NCBI RefSeq assembly: GCF_004362805.1
Contig: NZ_SNYF01000006.1
Span: forward strand, 620,001-684,000
Reading direction: 5' to 3'
From: Algoriphagus boseongensis
Lineage (GTDB): Bacteria > Bacteroidota > Bacteroidia > Cytophagales > Cyclobacteriaceae
Length of the DNA stretch: 64,000 nucleotides
Under the pieces are notes generated by a model. That model did not search any database, was not told the DNA's origin, and saw nothing but the letters and a program-made list of their open reading frames with translations. The position numbers and the translations under genes were made by a program. This document shows positions 50,280 through 60,200 of the stretch, in pieces. Within the stretch, counting starts at the first letter, position 1. Each line of letters starts with the position of its first letter.

Positions 50280-50310
50280 GGCGTGGGGGAGCTATTTCTC
50301 ACGCCTTTTT
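50280..50310 (+). terminator. Hairpin with T-run between gdhA and psd
   Basis: GGCGTG / CACGCC stem followed by TTTTT. It may be the gdhA terminator; a -7 box immediately before it raises the option that it is a 5' leader structure of psd. Confidence 0.65.
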
Positions 50311-50322
50311 AACTCTAAAAAA

Positions 50323-50982
50323 ATGACCATACATCGAGAAGGAAGAGTTCTTTTGTTTTGGCTGATGATCATTCTAGTAGCCATCAATTATCTGATTTAT
50401 TATTATTTTCCAGAGGCTCGTCTTGCTGGAAATGTAGTGATCATCTTCAGTGTAGTTTTTTACCTTATCATTCTTCAGTTTTTCAGAAATCCAATATTCC
50501 CTTTGCCAAATGAAGAGGGAGTCGTTTTTGCGCCAGCAGATGGAAAAGTGGTCGTGATCGAGGAGGCATTTGAAGATGAATACTTAAAGGAAAAAAGAAA
50601 GCAGGTTTCCATTTTCATGTCTCCAATCAATGTTCATGTGAATAGGTCTCCAGTCAAAGGAGAGGTAGAATATTTTCACTATCATCCAGGAAAGTACTTG
50701 GTGGCATGGCATCCCAAATCAAGCACAGAAAATGAGCGGACCTCTATGGTCATCAAAGACACAAGGGGGAATAAAATCATGGTTCGGCAGATTGCAGGAG
50801 CTTTGGCTCGAAGAATCAAATGGTATGTGAAAGCAGGTTCTCAACTGGAGCAAGGTGGGGAATTTGGATTCATTAAGTTTGGGTCTCGAGTAGATATGTA
50901 TTTGCCTTTGGATGCTGAGATTCTTTGTCACATGGATCAGGTGACCAAAGGAGCTAGAACTCCGATAGCAAGATTAAAATAA
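50323..50982 (+). CDS. psd: Phosphatidylserine decarboxylase family protein
   Basis: 219 residues, the short form. Two N-terminal membrane helices, then the decarboxylase with APADGKVVVIEE, SPINVHVNRSP and the self-cleavage site FIKFGSRVD, where Gly187-Ser188 would be cut to form the pyruvoyl group. It makes phosphatidylethanolamine in the inner membrane. The short form resembles archaetidylserine decarboxylase-like enzymes common in Bacteroidota. Followed by a strong terminator. Confidence 0.92.
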   Translation: MTIHREGRVLLFWLMIILVAINYLIYYYFPEARLAGNVVIIFSVVFYLIILQFFRNPIFPLPNEEGVVFAPADGKVVVIEEAFEDEYLKEKRKQVSIFMSPINVHVNRSPVKGEVEYFHYHPGKYLVAWHPKSSTENERTSMVIKDTRGNKIMVRQIAGALARRIKWYVKAGSQLEQGGEFGFIKFGSRVDMYLPLDAEILCHMDQVTKGARTPIARLK

Positions 50983-50985
50983 ACT

Positions 50986-51020
50986 AAAAAAGGCCTTCTG
51001 ATTATCAGAAGGCCTTTTTT
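50986..51020. terminator. Bidirectional intrinsic terminator after psd
   Basis: 16-bp perfect stem AAAAAAGGCCTTCTGA / TCAGAAGGCCTTTTTT around TTA. The T-run overlaps the stop codon of the convergent gene at 51019. Confidence 0.93.
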
Positions 51021-51483
51021 ATGATTTTTTCAGTCTGTAGATCCATAATCCCAGAGCTATGGTGCTGATAAATAAGATAAAACTAGCCCACTCAAATACT
51101 CTTCTTTCATCGAGTTTATTTTCTATTTCTTTGTCTTTTTCTGCCAAAGCCTTTTTTAAAACCTGAACATCTCTTTCTAGACTTTGTGTGATGGTTTTGT
51201 AATCATCCTTTTCCTGTCCAATCATCTCAGTTTTAACCTGACCGGAAAATTTCAATTCTTCAATGATTTGGTTGTCCTTGGCAAGGATTCGCTCCAGCCA
51301 TTCATTGGTTTCGATCATGTCTTTTTTGGTGCGATTGCCAAAAATCCCGGATTTTTTGGACTCGGAATTTTGCCATTGTTGATGGAGAACCTGACGCTCT
51401 TGCACGAGCTTTTCCAGCTTGGCGGTTTCTATAGTTGAAGATTGCCAGAAGGCCATCCATAGGGTAAAAATAAAAGTCAGCAT
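51019..51483 (-). CDS. Membrane protein with long coiled coil, unknown function
   Basis: 154 residues. An N-terminal hydrophobic stretch (MLTFIFTLWMAFWQSS) looks like a signal or first helix, followed by a charged, heptad-like helical region (about 20-125, e.g. LERDVQVLKKALAEKDKEIE) and a C-terminal transmembrane helix (FEWASFILFISTIALGLWIY) with a basic tail. The coiled coil is probably periplasmic. I do not recognise the family. Monocistronic, converging on psd. Confidence 0.7.
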   Translation of the reverse strand: MLTFIFTLWMAFWQSSTIETAKLEKLVQERQVLHQQWQNSESKKSGIFGNRTKKDMIETNEWLERILAKDNQIIEELKFSGQVKTEMIGQEKDDYKTITQSLERDVQVLKKALAEKDKEIENKLDERRVFEWASFILFISTIALGLWIYRLKKS

Positions 51484-51549
51484 AAAGGATTATTTATGCT
51501 GACTTTGGCAAAACGCAAGCCAATTTATACTCTAATTGGCTAAAATGAT

Positions 51550-52242
51550 TTATTGATCAATGGGCTTCCAGCCTCGGGTCATCTCTTTTTTCCCCGGAGG
51601 ACCAGGAGGATTTTCGACTTCCAATCCCAAGGATTTTAGATCTCTTTTTAATTGACCTGAAGCAGAGTAGGTGGTGAATAATCCGCCGGGACGCATGGAA
51701 TTATAGACCTTTCCGAGTTGCTCAATATCCCAAAGTTCGGGTTGCTTTTTCGGAGCAAAAGCATCAAAAAAGACCACGTCACAGGGGTATAGCTGGGCTT
51801 CCTGAAGTGAAACTTGATCTTTTTTGAAATTGAAGTATTCAGAGACTGGCCCTCCCTCATTCCAAGGTGCCTCATGCAAGGCTTTGAAATATTTATGGAA
51901 ATGCCAAATCCCGTCATTTTGGTCAATGTAATTGAGCTGAGAATAAATTTCCTCAGCCAATGGAAAAGGCTCTATTGTATGGTACAAAACCGGAATCTGG
52001 TTTTGCTCTGCCCAAACCAAGGCTAGCCAGGCATTTAGGCCTGTACCAAAACCTACCTCAAAAATCCGAATCGGGTATTTTCTGGGATTTCTCGCCAACC
52101 AAGAGTCCAACCCATAAATCATAAAGACATGGATGGATTCCCGATAAGCTCCATGAAAGCTATGGTAGGTTTCCTGCAGCTCCTCGTGGTATAAGGAATG
52201 CGAGCCGTCCTCCGTAGTGATAATTTTTAGCTTATCAGTCAT
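51550..52242 (-). CDS. mnmD: tRNA (5-methylaminomethyl-2-thiouridine)-methyltransferase MnmD
   Basis: 230 residues, the stand-alone methyltransferase half of MnmC. SAM-binding region IRIFEVGFGTGLNAWLAL, YHTIEPFPL, and the catalytic-region VVFFDAFAPKKQPELW and TTYSASGQLKRDLKSLG are those of the MnmC N-domain. It completes mnm5s2U at the wobble position of certain tRNAs. The ATG overlaps the ispF stop by 4 bases; it is the last gene of a three-gene operon. Confidence 0.92.
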   Translation of the reverse strand: MTDKLKIITTEDGSHSLYHEELQETYHSFHGAYRESIHVFMIYGLDSWLARNPRKYPIRIFEVGFGTGLNAWLALVWAEQNQIPVLYHTIEPFPLAEEIYSQLNYIDQNDGIWHFHKYFKALHEAPWNEGGPVSEYFNFKKDQVSLQEAQLYPCDVVFFDAFAPKKQPELWDIEQLGKVYNSMRPGGLFTTYSASGQLKRDLKSLGLEVENPPGPPGKKEMTRGWKPIDQ

Positions 52243-52721
52243 ACTTTATAAATCAAGGCGGTACAATAAGCCGATACTCCTTCTTCTCTTCCAACAAATC
52301 CCAGCCATTCTGATGTGGTTGCTTTGATGGAAATAGCATCTTCAGCCACATTCATCACCTCAGCTAGGCAGTTTTTCATAGCAGGAATATGTGGGTTAAG
52401 CTTTGGGAGTTGAAGGCAAACTGTGGAATCCAGGTTTCCTACTTCATAGCCTGCTTCCCGAATCATTTTCATGACTTCCTTCAACAGGATTTTGCTGTCA
52501 ATTCCTTTGAATTTCGGGTCCTTGTCAGAAAAATGATATCCGATATTCCTCATGTTTGCCGCTCCAAGTAAGGCATCGCAAATGACATGGATAAGGACAT
52601 CGGCATCAGAATGCCCTACTGCACCTTTGCTATGGTCTACTTTGATTCCACCTAGCCAAAAGTCATAGCCTTCTTTGAGTTGATGGACATCGTATCCAAA
52701 TCCTATTCTAAACGGGGTCAT
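52239..52721 (-). CDS. ispF: 2-C-methyl-D-erythritol 2,4-cyclodiphosphate synthase
   Basis: MEP pathway enzyme, forms the cyclic diphosphate for isoprenoids. 160 residues, standard length. Zinc-site motif FGYDVHQL and GHSDADVLIHVICDALLGAAN are complete; ATTSEWLGFVGREEG near the end is typical. Overlaps both neighbours by 4 bases, so its translation is coupled to an M16 peptidase and mnmD. Confidence 0.97.
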   Translation of the reverse strand: MTPFRIGFGYDVHQLKEGYDFWLGGIKVDHSKGAVGHSDADVLIHVICDALLGAANMRNIGYHFSDKDPKFKGIDSKILLKEVMKMIREAGYEVGNLDSTVCLQLPKLNPHIPAMKNCLAEVMNVAEDAISIKATTSEWLGFVGREEGVSAYCTALIYKV

Positions 52722-53959
52722 GAGGGTATCGATTGATAATGAATTACTGAGGCCTGGCTTTCTTGGAGTAGTTTGTTAGCCCAATTATTAATTTGCTCAG
52801 GTCTAATTTTGGACTTCTTTTCAAATTCCTCCCAATATAAGTCAGGATTACCCAGATGGGCAAAATAGGCCAAATTCATCGCTCTGTTAAGAAGCTGGAT
52901 GGATTCGTAGGACTTCATTGCCTCACTTTGGTTTTTTATTTTTTGAAGTTGGTTTTCAGAAATTTCCAAGCTTAAAAACTCCTGAATCACTTCATTTAAG
53001 GAGGCTTCAGCATGGCTTGCGGTGATTCCTTCGGACATTTTTCCCGAAAAAACCAATAATCCCGGATCGACCGAACCAGTAATGTATGCGCCAATGGAAG
53101 CAAAATCATTCCCTCCTCTCACCAGTCTTTTCTCCAAAATAGATGATTTCCCAAAGCCCAATAAATCTGAAATTAGGTCTGCTTCAAGATATCCTTCCTG
53201 GCCCCTTGCAGGCATTTTGAATGCTTTATAAAGAGCGTGTGTAGGCACTTTTCTTTCCAAGACTTTTTCCTTTCTACCACGTTGAACAGGCTCGCTAGGA
53301 ATAATATCATTGGTCACTTTCCCTCGAGGGATTGGTCCAAACCACTTTTCCGCCAAATTCATCACCTCCTTAGGGTTCACATTTCCAGCCACTACCAAAA
53401 TAGCATTCCCCGGATGGTAATGCCTTTTGTAAAATTCCCAAATATCCTCGTGGACATAACCTTCAATATCAGCAAGATTTTCCCCGATAGTCGGCCATCG
53501 ATAGGGATGGACATCAAAGGCAAGATTTCGGAGATGATGCCAAATGTCTCCATAAGGCTGATTGAGGTAGCGCTGTTTGTATTCCTCTATCACCACCTTG
53601 CGCTGGGTTTCTACGGTTTTTTCCGTAAGGGTTAGCTGCAGCATCCGATCAGATTCCAGCCAGAAAGCTGTTTCCAGATTGGATGAGGGCAAGGTCATGT
53701 AATAATTGGTGATATCGGGGCTGGTGAAGGCATTGCAGGATCCACCGGCCCGCTCCAATGCACGATCAAATTCAGGTACATTGGCAGAGCTGCCAAACAT
53801 CAAATGCTCGAAAAAGTGTGCAAGGCCGGTTTTTCCGGTTTTTTCAAACCTTGATCCCACCTTATATAAAAGGTTGAAAACAGCGATTTTGCTGGTATGG
53901 TCTTCATGAATAATTACTTCCAGCCCGTTGTCCAGAAAATGCCTTTGGTAGGGAATCAT
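52718..53959 (-). CDS. M16 family zinc peptidase
   Basis: 413 residues, pitrilysin/insulinase-type. The inverted zinc motif HFFEH (His48, Glu51, His52) and the later Glu region (TEKTVETQRKVVIEEYKQR) are intact, so it should be active. C-terminal M16_C domain follows (YHPGNAILVVAGNVNPKEV). No signal peptide is apparent, suggesting a cytoplasmic enzyme unless the start is further upstream. First gene of the operon with ispF and mnmD. Confidence 0.9.
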   Translation of the reverse strand: MIPYQRHFLDNGLEVIIHEDHTSKIAVFNLLYKVGSRFEKTGKTGLAHFFEHLMFGSSANVPEFDRALERAGGSCNAFTSPDITNYYMTLPSSNLETAFWLESDRMLQLTLTEKTVETQRKVVIEEYKQRYLNQPYGDIWHHLRNLAFDVHPYRWPTIGENLADIEGYVHEDIWEFYKRHYHPGNAILVVAGNVNPKEVMNLAEKWFGPIPRGKVTNDIIPSEPVQRGRKEKVLERKVPTHALYKAFKMPARGQEGYLEADLISDLLGFGKSSILEKRLVRGGNDFASIGAYITGSVDPGLLVFSGKMSEGITASHAEASLNEVIQEFLSLEISENQLQKIKNQSEAMKSYESIQLLNRAMNLAYFAHLGNPDLYWEEFEKKSKIRPEQINNWANKLLQESQASVIHYQSIPS

Positions 53960-54151
53960 GCTAGATTAATCCTGTTTAAATTGAAATGGTTCAGAGAAAA
54001 TAAGCGTATGGATACCCCAAGTGTTTTTGGAAAGGGAGAAAAAGGCCATAACTTTTGCCACTAATGTAAGATGTCCAAATCTTTATAAAAAAAAGCGAAC
54101 TTTGGATGGGAGTGCTAAGTTAGCAATCCCAAACCTACTTCACCCAATTCG
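53960..54151. other. Divergent intergenic region before bshC
   Basis: 192 bases with no gene. An imperfect inverted repeat GGGAGTGCTAA / TTAGCAATCCC at 54108-54130 lies about 20 bases before the bshC ATG and could form a leader hairpin. No exact TAnnTTTG box found. Confidence 0.4.
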
Positions 54152-55714
54152 ATGGAAAAACAAACTGTAGCGCTTAGAAAAACAGGTCAGTTTTCAGGAT
54201 TTTTTTTGGATTATATTGAAGGTAAAGAATGTCTGAAGCCTTTTTATTCCCATTTACCCAAGTTGGAGAGTTTTGGAGATGCGATTTCTGCCAAAAAGTT
54301 TCCACAAGAAAGACGAAACGTATTACATGAAGCTTTAATCAAGCAGTATCAGGGAATAGAACAAGGAGAAGAAGTTTCTGGCAACATCCAGTCGCTACTT
54401 GATGGAAAAACCTTTACGGTCATTACCGGGCATCAGCTGAATCTTTTTACAGGCCCTTTATATTTCATCTATAAGATTGTTTCTACCATCAATTTGGCTA
54501 AAAAGCTAAAGGCGGCCTATCCTGAATATCATTTTGTGCCGGTGTATTGGATGGCTACGGAGGATCACGATTTTGATGAAATCAATTATTTCAAACTTGA
54601 CGGAAAGAAATACCAATGGAAATCTGATCAAACAGGAGCAGTTGGAGATTTTAAGTTGGACTCGAGCTTTCAGGAATTCCTGAAAGAGGTTCATTTTGCT
54701 CCAGAGGTATTTAAAAAAGCCTACACTTCAAGTAAGACCCTGGCAGAGGCTGTCAGAAAATATGTCCATGGGCTGTTTGGAGAGCAGGGATTGGTGGTAG
54801 TAGATGGTAATGATGCTCAACTGAAATCGCTTTTCAGTAAGGTGATTCTTGAAGATTTATTTGCGCATACTCCTTATAAAAAAGCAACCGAAGCCTCAGA
54901 TAAGTTGGAAAGCCTTGGGTACAAGAGCCAGATTTTCCCAAGGGAGATCAATTTGTTCTATTTGGATAAAGGTATTCGGGAAAGAATTGAAAGGACTTCC
55001 TCAGGATTTCAGGTTTTGAATACTGACATTTCTTTTTCTGAAGAAGAAATCAAAACTCTTGTTCAATCCTATCCCGAGCGATTTAGCCCAAATGTGGTGT
55101 TGAGGCCGCTATATCAGGAAATGATCCTTCCCAATCTGGCGTATTTGGGAGGTCCTGCGGAGGTAGTTTATTGGCTTCAGCTCAAGGAGGTCTTTGCTCA
55201 TTTTGAAGCTCCTTTTCCAATTCTTTTGCCGAGAAATTTTGCCTTGATTTTGGATTCTTTGACCCAGAAGAAAATGGATCAAATGAATTTCGGTGTTGAG
55301 GATGTGTTCGGAGAATTTGATTCCTGGAAAAAGGAATATGTCCGAGATCATGCATCTGTTGATTTCAGCCTAAAGGTGGAGAAAGAAGCTGTCGCAGGAC
55401 TATTTGAAAAGAAAGGAAAAGAGGCATCCTCACTGGAGAAGAGTTTGGAAATGGCCTTCGAAGCTGGTAAAGTCAGGAGTTTGAAAATTCTGGACCAAAT
55501 GTCTGCAAAGTTGAGAAAGGCTGAAGAGAGAAGACAGGAAGTAGATTTAGAAAGAGCGAGATATATTTTCGAAGCTGTTGCGCCGGGAGGATCACCTCAG
55601 GAAAGATCTGTCAATATGATGCAGTTTTACCTTGGCAATCCATCCCTGATTTCTGAATTGCTGGAAGTATTCGATCCACTGACATTTGAAATGATTGTTT
55701 TAAAATCAAAATGA
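54152..55714 (+). CDS. bshC: Bacillithiol biosynthesis cysteine-adding enzyme BshC
   Basis: 520 residues. Adds cysteine to GlcN-malate in the last step of bacillithiol synthesis. Family-typical segments are VITGHQLNLFTGPLYFIYKI, VPVYWMATEDHDFDEINYF, and FSPNVVLRPLYQEMILPNLAYLGG (shown in part), with a C-terminal coiled coil. bshA and bshB are not in the window. It overlaps the 5-FCL gene by 4 bases. Its presence suggests this organism uses bacillithiol as a low-molecular-weight thiol. Confidence 0.95.
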   Translation: MEKQTVALRKTGQFSGFFLDYIEGKECLKPFYSHLPKLESFGDAISAKKFPQERRNVLHEALIKQYQGIEQGEEVSGNIQSLLDGKTFTVITGHQLNLFTGPLYFIYKIVSTINLAKKLKAAYPEYHFVPVYWMATEDHDFDEINYFKLDGKKYQWKSDQTGAVGDFKLDSSFQEFLKEVHFAPEVFKKAYTSSKTLAEAVRKYVHGLFGEQGLVVVDGNDAQLKSLFSKVILEDLFAHTPYKKATEASDKLESLGYKSQIFPREINLFYLDKGIRERIERTSSGFQVLNTDISFSEEEIKTLVQSYPERFSPNVVLRPLYQEMILPNLAYLGGPAEVVYWLQLKEVFAHFEAPFPILLPRNFALILDSLTQKKMDQMNFGVEDVFGEFDSWKKEYVRDHASVDFSLKVEKEAVAGLFEKKGKEASSLEKSLEMAFEAGKVRSLKILDQMSAKLRKAEERRQEVDLERARYIFEAVAPGGSPQERSVNMMQFYLGNPSLISELLEVFDPLTFEMIVLKSK

Positions 55715-56307
55715 AAGCAAAAACCAAAGCAGAGCTTCGATCTGAATATCGACAGCTGAGAAAAGGACTTTCAAGTGAAAAAGTCCAGGAAATGTCAAGG
55801 GACATAAACCATCGATTTTTGGAATGGCTTTCCGATCATCCCGAGCTGAATCATTTCCACCTTTTCTTTCCCATGGATCGATTCAATGAGGTAAACACCT
55901 TCTATATAAAGGAATCTCTGGAAGAAATGGATAAGGTTCTCTACACTTCCCAAACGAATAAGGAAGAAACTGCTTTAGAAACTTTGAAACTTCCAAAACA
56001 GGCAGAGTTTTTCTTGGATGAATGGGGTATCCCTGTCCCACAGGAGTCGATTAAAGTCTCTCCAACCAAAGTTCAATTGGTTTTTGTCCCCCTTTTGGCT
56101 TACGACCCGCTAGGGAATAGGGTGGGTTTTGGTAAAGGTTACTATGATTCTTTTTTGAGCAAACTTGATTCAGGAGTGATTAAAATAGGCTTGAGTTTTT
56201 TCCCTCCTGAGGAGAAAATTGAACCAGAAGCGCATGATGTGCCTTTGGATTATTGCATTACTCCCGAAAAAGTTTTTTCTTTTTCCAAACAAATGGCTTC
56301 AAATTGA
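55711..56307 (+). CDS. 5-formyltetrahydrofolate cyclo-ligase
   Basis: 198 residues. Turns 5-formyl-THF into 5,10-methenyl-THF with ATP. The signature VPLLAYDPLGNRVGFGKGYYDSFL is complete, and the N-terminal AELRSEYRQLRKGLS is the usual Arg-rich start. Coupled to bshC (4-base overlap) and to the following barrel gene (TTG start overlapping its TGA). Confidence 0.93.
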   Translation: MKAKTKAELRSEYRQLRKGLSSEKVQEMSRDINHRFLEWLSDHPELNHFHLFFPMDRFNEVNTFYIKESLEEMDKVLYTSQTNKEETALETLKLPKQAEFFLDEWGIPVPQESIKVSPTKVQLVFVPLLAYDPLGNRVGFGKGYYDSFLSKLDSGVIKIGLSFFPPEEKIEPEAHDVPLDYCITPEKVFSFSKQMASN

Positions 56308-56810
56308 AAAGAATAGGAAGAAACTTAGTTCTAAGCTTCATTTTTGGTTTAGGATTTTTTTATAGCACAGCCCAAGCTCAATATAGCTTTCGGGATTACA
56401 ATACCATGGTAGGGGTAAGAGCGGGTACTTCTTTGGGTGGATCTGTCAAGCATTTTGTTACCGATCATTCTGCACTGGAATTGATGGCATTTAACCGATG
56501 GAAAGGTTGGAATGCCGTTTTATTATATGAATACCACATTGATGTGAGAGAATTCCGAGGATTGGAGTGGTATATGGGAGGAGGCGTCCATTATGGGATT
56601 TGGAAAGAACCCAAAGCTGAACCACCGTGGGTGTATAAGGGAACAGAAGATTATAAAGCGTATGGTATAGATTTAATAACAGGTTTAGAATATAATTTTT
56701 ATAATACTAATCTCTATTTAAGTTTTGATTGGAAGCCTGCTTATAATTTTGTAGACTTTACAAATCTTTGGTGGGATGAAGCATCCTTTACATTAAGATA
56801 TTCATTCTAA
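56304..56810 (+). CDS. Outer-membrane beta-barrel-like exported protein
   Basis: 168 residues from the TTG at 56304, which overlaps the TGA of the folate gene and gives a good signal peptide (MKRIGRNLVLSFIFGLGFFYSTAQAQ). An ATG at 56253 would add a tail from inside the preceding gene. The mature part has alternating strands rich in Tyr and Trp (YNTMVGVRAGTSLGG, WYMGGGVHYGIWKE) and ends SFTLRYSF, like a small outer-membrane barrel. Function unknown. A strong terminator follows. Confidence 0.75.
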   Translation: MKRIGRNLVLSFIFGLGFFYSTAQAQYSFRDYNTMVGVRAGTSLGGSVKHFVTDHSALELMAFNRWKGWNAVLLYEYHIDVREFRGLEWYMGGGVHYGIWKEPKAEPPWVYKGTEDYKAYGIDLITGLEYNFYNTNLYLSFDWKPAYNFVDFTNLWWDEASFTLRYSF

Positions 56811-56817
56811 AAATTGC

Positions 56818-56847
56818 AAAACCGGTTAAAAAATTAACCGGTTTTTT
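56818..56847 (+). terminator. Intrinsic terminator after bshC operon
   Basis: AAACCGGTTAA / TTAACCGGTTT perfect stem around AAAAA, then a T-run. Confidence 0.92.
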
Positions 56848-57256
56848 CATTTTCAGCAAAAAAATAGGGGTAATATTAATTTTTATAGGCCAAATATTTT
56901 GTTTTTTTGAAAATATCGAGTCATGAAACTGACAATTTTAATTTTTTCAAAATATTATAGTGGTTTTAATATAAAAACAGTGATTTTCTATTAAAAAACT
57001 TCCAAAATTCCAATTTTATGGGAGTTTTTAAGTTTTTTTTCAATTTTGAAATTTTTTTTATTCTTCACTTTTTTTCGATTTTCCAGAATATTGTTTCGCT
57101 AATGTTAAAAAATCATCTGCATCCAGTTAATATTTGTTAACAAAACTAACCAAGACCAAATAATTAGCTTTTCCCCCCATTGAAACTAATTTTTTACCGC
57201 TTTTGAAAATTTGCCAGAATAAATTTTCTTTACAGATCAACTAAACTAAATACCTT
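56848..57256 (+). promoter_or_regulatory. Long A/T-rich leader region upstream of susC
   Basis: 409 bases without a gene, very A/T-rich. A terminator-like hairpin at 56994-57029 (AAAAACTTCC / GGGAGTTTTT, one G-U, 16-base loop) is followed by AAG and eight Ts. GTTAA-TATTTG-TTAAC (57126-57141) is a short inverted repeat containing part of a -7-like word. No exact TAnnTTTG promoter was identified, so the transcription start is unknown. Confidence 0.45.
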
Positions 57257-60200
57257 ATGAGAAAAGCTTTACTCTTTGTTGTTGCGCTTTTCACCATGGC
57301 CCTCAGTTATGAGGTGTCGGCGCAACAACGGGTAATTACCGGCAAGGTAATTTCCGAGGAAGACGGATTAGGGTTGCCAGGGGCAACTGTTCTCGTGAAA
57401 GGTACAACAGTGGGTACTACCACCGATTTGGATGGTAATTACTCCATTAATGTACCAGCGGGTTCAGATGTTCTAATTTTCTCCTTCGTAGGACTTAAGT
57501 CCGCTGAAGAAGCAATTGGCAATCGTACCGTAGTCAATGTCACTCTTACGACTGACGCAGCACAACTTAATGAAGTTGTTGTTACTGCGATCGGTATTGA
57601 GAGAGAGAAGAAAGCGCTGGGTTACGCAGTAACCTCAGTGGATAACGAGCAGCTGGAAAACCGTCCAGAAGCTGACGTTGCAAGGGTGTTGCAGGGCAAG
57701 GTTCCAGGTGTGAACATTACCTCAACAAACGGTATGTCTGGTTCAGGTACCAACATGGTAATCAGAGGTTATTCCTCAGCTACCGGTTCTAACCAGCCAT
57801 TGTTCGTAGTAGACGGTGTTCCTTTCAACACTAGCACTAACAACGCAAACGGATTTACAACTGGTGGTGCAACCACTTCTTCTCGATTCTTGGATATCGA
57901 TCCAAACAACATCGAAAGTATGTCCGTATTGAAAGGTCTTTCAGCAACAGTTCTTTATGGTGACCAGGGTAGAAATGGTGTAATCTTGATTACAACCAAG
58001 TCTGGTGCATCTAAGAGAAAAGCAGCTGAAGTAACTATCAACCAGTCTGTATTTACTAACGAAGCGGCTTCATTGCCTACTTATGGACAGATTTATGGTA
58101 ATGGTTTCCAGCAAGCTCCAGGATTCTTCTTCTCCAACTTCGGTCCAAGAATGGATGAAGGCAGAACTGTGAACCATCCTTACGCATCCTCTTCTGTTGC
58201 TTCTGTAAGAAATGCATTCCCAGAATTCTGGGTTGATGGTATTGTAGGTGGAACTCCAGTACAGTATGAATACAAGGCTTATGCTGATCCTTCTGAGATC
58301 TTCTTTAGAACTGGTATTGTTTCCAATACTTCTGTTCAGATTTCTGGTGGTTCTGACAGAACTGGTTTCAACGCAAGCTTTGGCTACACTGACGATCAAG
58401 GTTTTGTTCCTGGAAACGAATTGAACAAGTATAACTTCGGTTTGGGTGTAAACTCTGCAATTTCAGATAAGCTTTCTGTGAATTCTTCATTCACATTTGC
58501 TATCACTGATTTGGTTTCTCCTCCAGTTAACGCATCATTTGGATCTGGACCTAGCGGTGGTATTCCTTCTGTATTTGCTCACGTATTGTATACTCCAAGA
58601 TCTGTGGATTTGGGTGGTTTGCCATTTGAGAATCCAATCGATAAGAGCTCTGTATACTATAGAGGTGGTAACGATATTGTAAACCCTAACTGGTTGGTTA
58701 GAAATTACGTGAACTCTTCTGACGTTCAGCGTTTCTTCAATTCAACTTCTTTGAATTACGATATCAACGATAACTTCTCTATTACTTACAGATTAGGTTT
58801 GGATACCTATACTGAACTTCAGGAGCTTCGTTACAACAAAGGGGGACCTTCTTCTTCTTTGGCAACAACTAACGGTTATTACAGAACAATCAATATCACC
58901 AATACCATTTGGAACCAGGACTTGATCTTGAATTGGAAGAAAGAATTCTCTGAGAAATTCGGTATGAGTGCTTTGATTGGTGGTAACTCCCGTTATGATG
59001 TTTATGATCAAAACGGTGTTTCTTCACAAGGTCAATTGGCTTTCGGATTGTTCCGTCACTCTAACTTCTCTAATTCATCTTCTAACGATGCCTATTCAGG
59101 TGGAACCATGACTTTCGGTTCTGAAGAAAGAAGATATGGTGTGTATGGTAACATTACTTTAGATTACTCTGATTACTTGTTCTTGAACTTGTCAGCTAGA
59201 AATGACTGGACTTCAACCGTAGAAGCTGAAAACAGAAGTATCCTTTATCCAGGAGCTTCCATCTCTTTCATTCCTACTACTGCATTTGACTGGAATTCTT
59301 CTACTGTTAATGACTTGAAGTTGAGATTGGGTTATGGTACATCAGCAGGTTATCCTTCACCATACAGAACAAGAAATGTATTGGCTCAGTCTGCTAGAGC
59401 ATTCGATAGAAACGGTGTAACTCAGACTCACTCAGTTTCTAACGTATTGGGTAATCCAAACTTGAAGCCAGAGCTTCATGGTGAATTGGAATTTGGTGTT
59501 GAAGCTGTAATGTTTAACAACAAGTTGAGATTTGATCTTTCCTTGTATGAGAAAAACACTAGAGATTTGATCACTTCTGCTCCTATTGACCCATCAACCG
59601 GATTTACCTCAACTACTACCAACATTGGTAAGATCAGAACTAGAGGTGCAGAATTGCAAGCTACTGTAACTCCTGTTTCTACTGCTTCAGGCTTTGAGTG
59701 GAATTCTACTATCAACTGGTCTAAGTACAGAACCGAAGTAATTGAGCTTGGTGGTGGTTTGGAAGAGATCGTAGTTGCTGGTTTTACAACCTTGGGTAAC
59801 TTCGCCATTCCAGGTAGACCGTTCAACATCATCAAGGGTACTGGTTTTGACAGAGATCCAGAAACAGGACAGCCTATCATCCTTTCTAACGGTGTGCACA
59901 AAGCTGCTGCAGACTTGGTTGAGCTTGGAGATCCTAACCCTCAGTGGACTGGTTCTTGGATCAACAATTTCACTTACAAAGGATTTACGTTCAATTTCAT
60001 GTTGGAGTACAGACATAAAGGAGCAGTATTCTCTAATACTGTAACTGCTACTCTAGCTAGAGGTGTAACAAAAGATCCAGTAGCTGATAGAGAATTGACC
60101 TTTATCATGCCAGGTGTAAGACAAGATGGTACCAAGGCAGATGGTTCTCCTAACTACATTCCTAACGATCAGCAAATCACTGCGGCGGATTACTTCTTCT

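Noticed and set aside
59476..59901. 141-codon open frame opposite susC
   Set aside because: Antisense to the SusC barrel, whose biased codons create long shadow frames.
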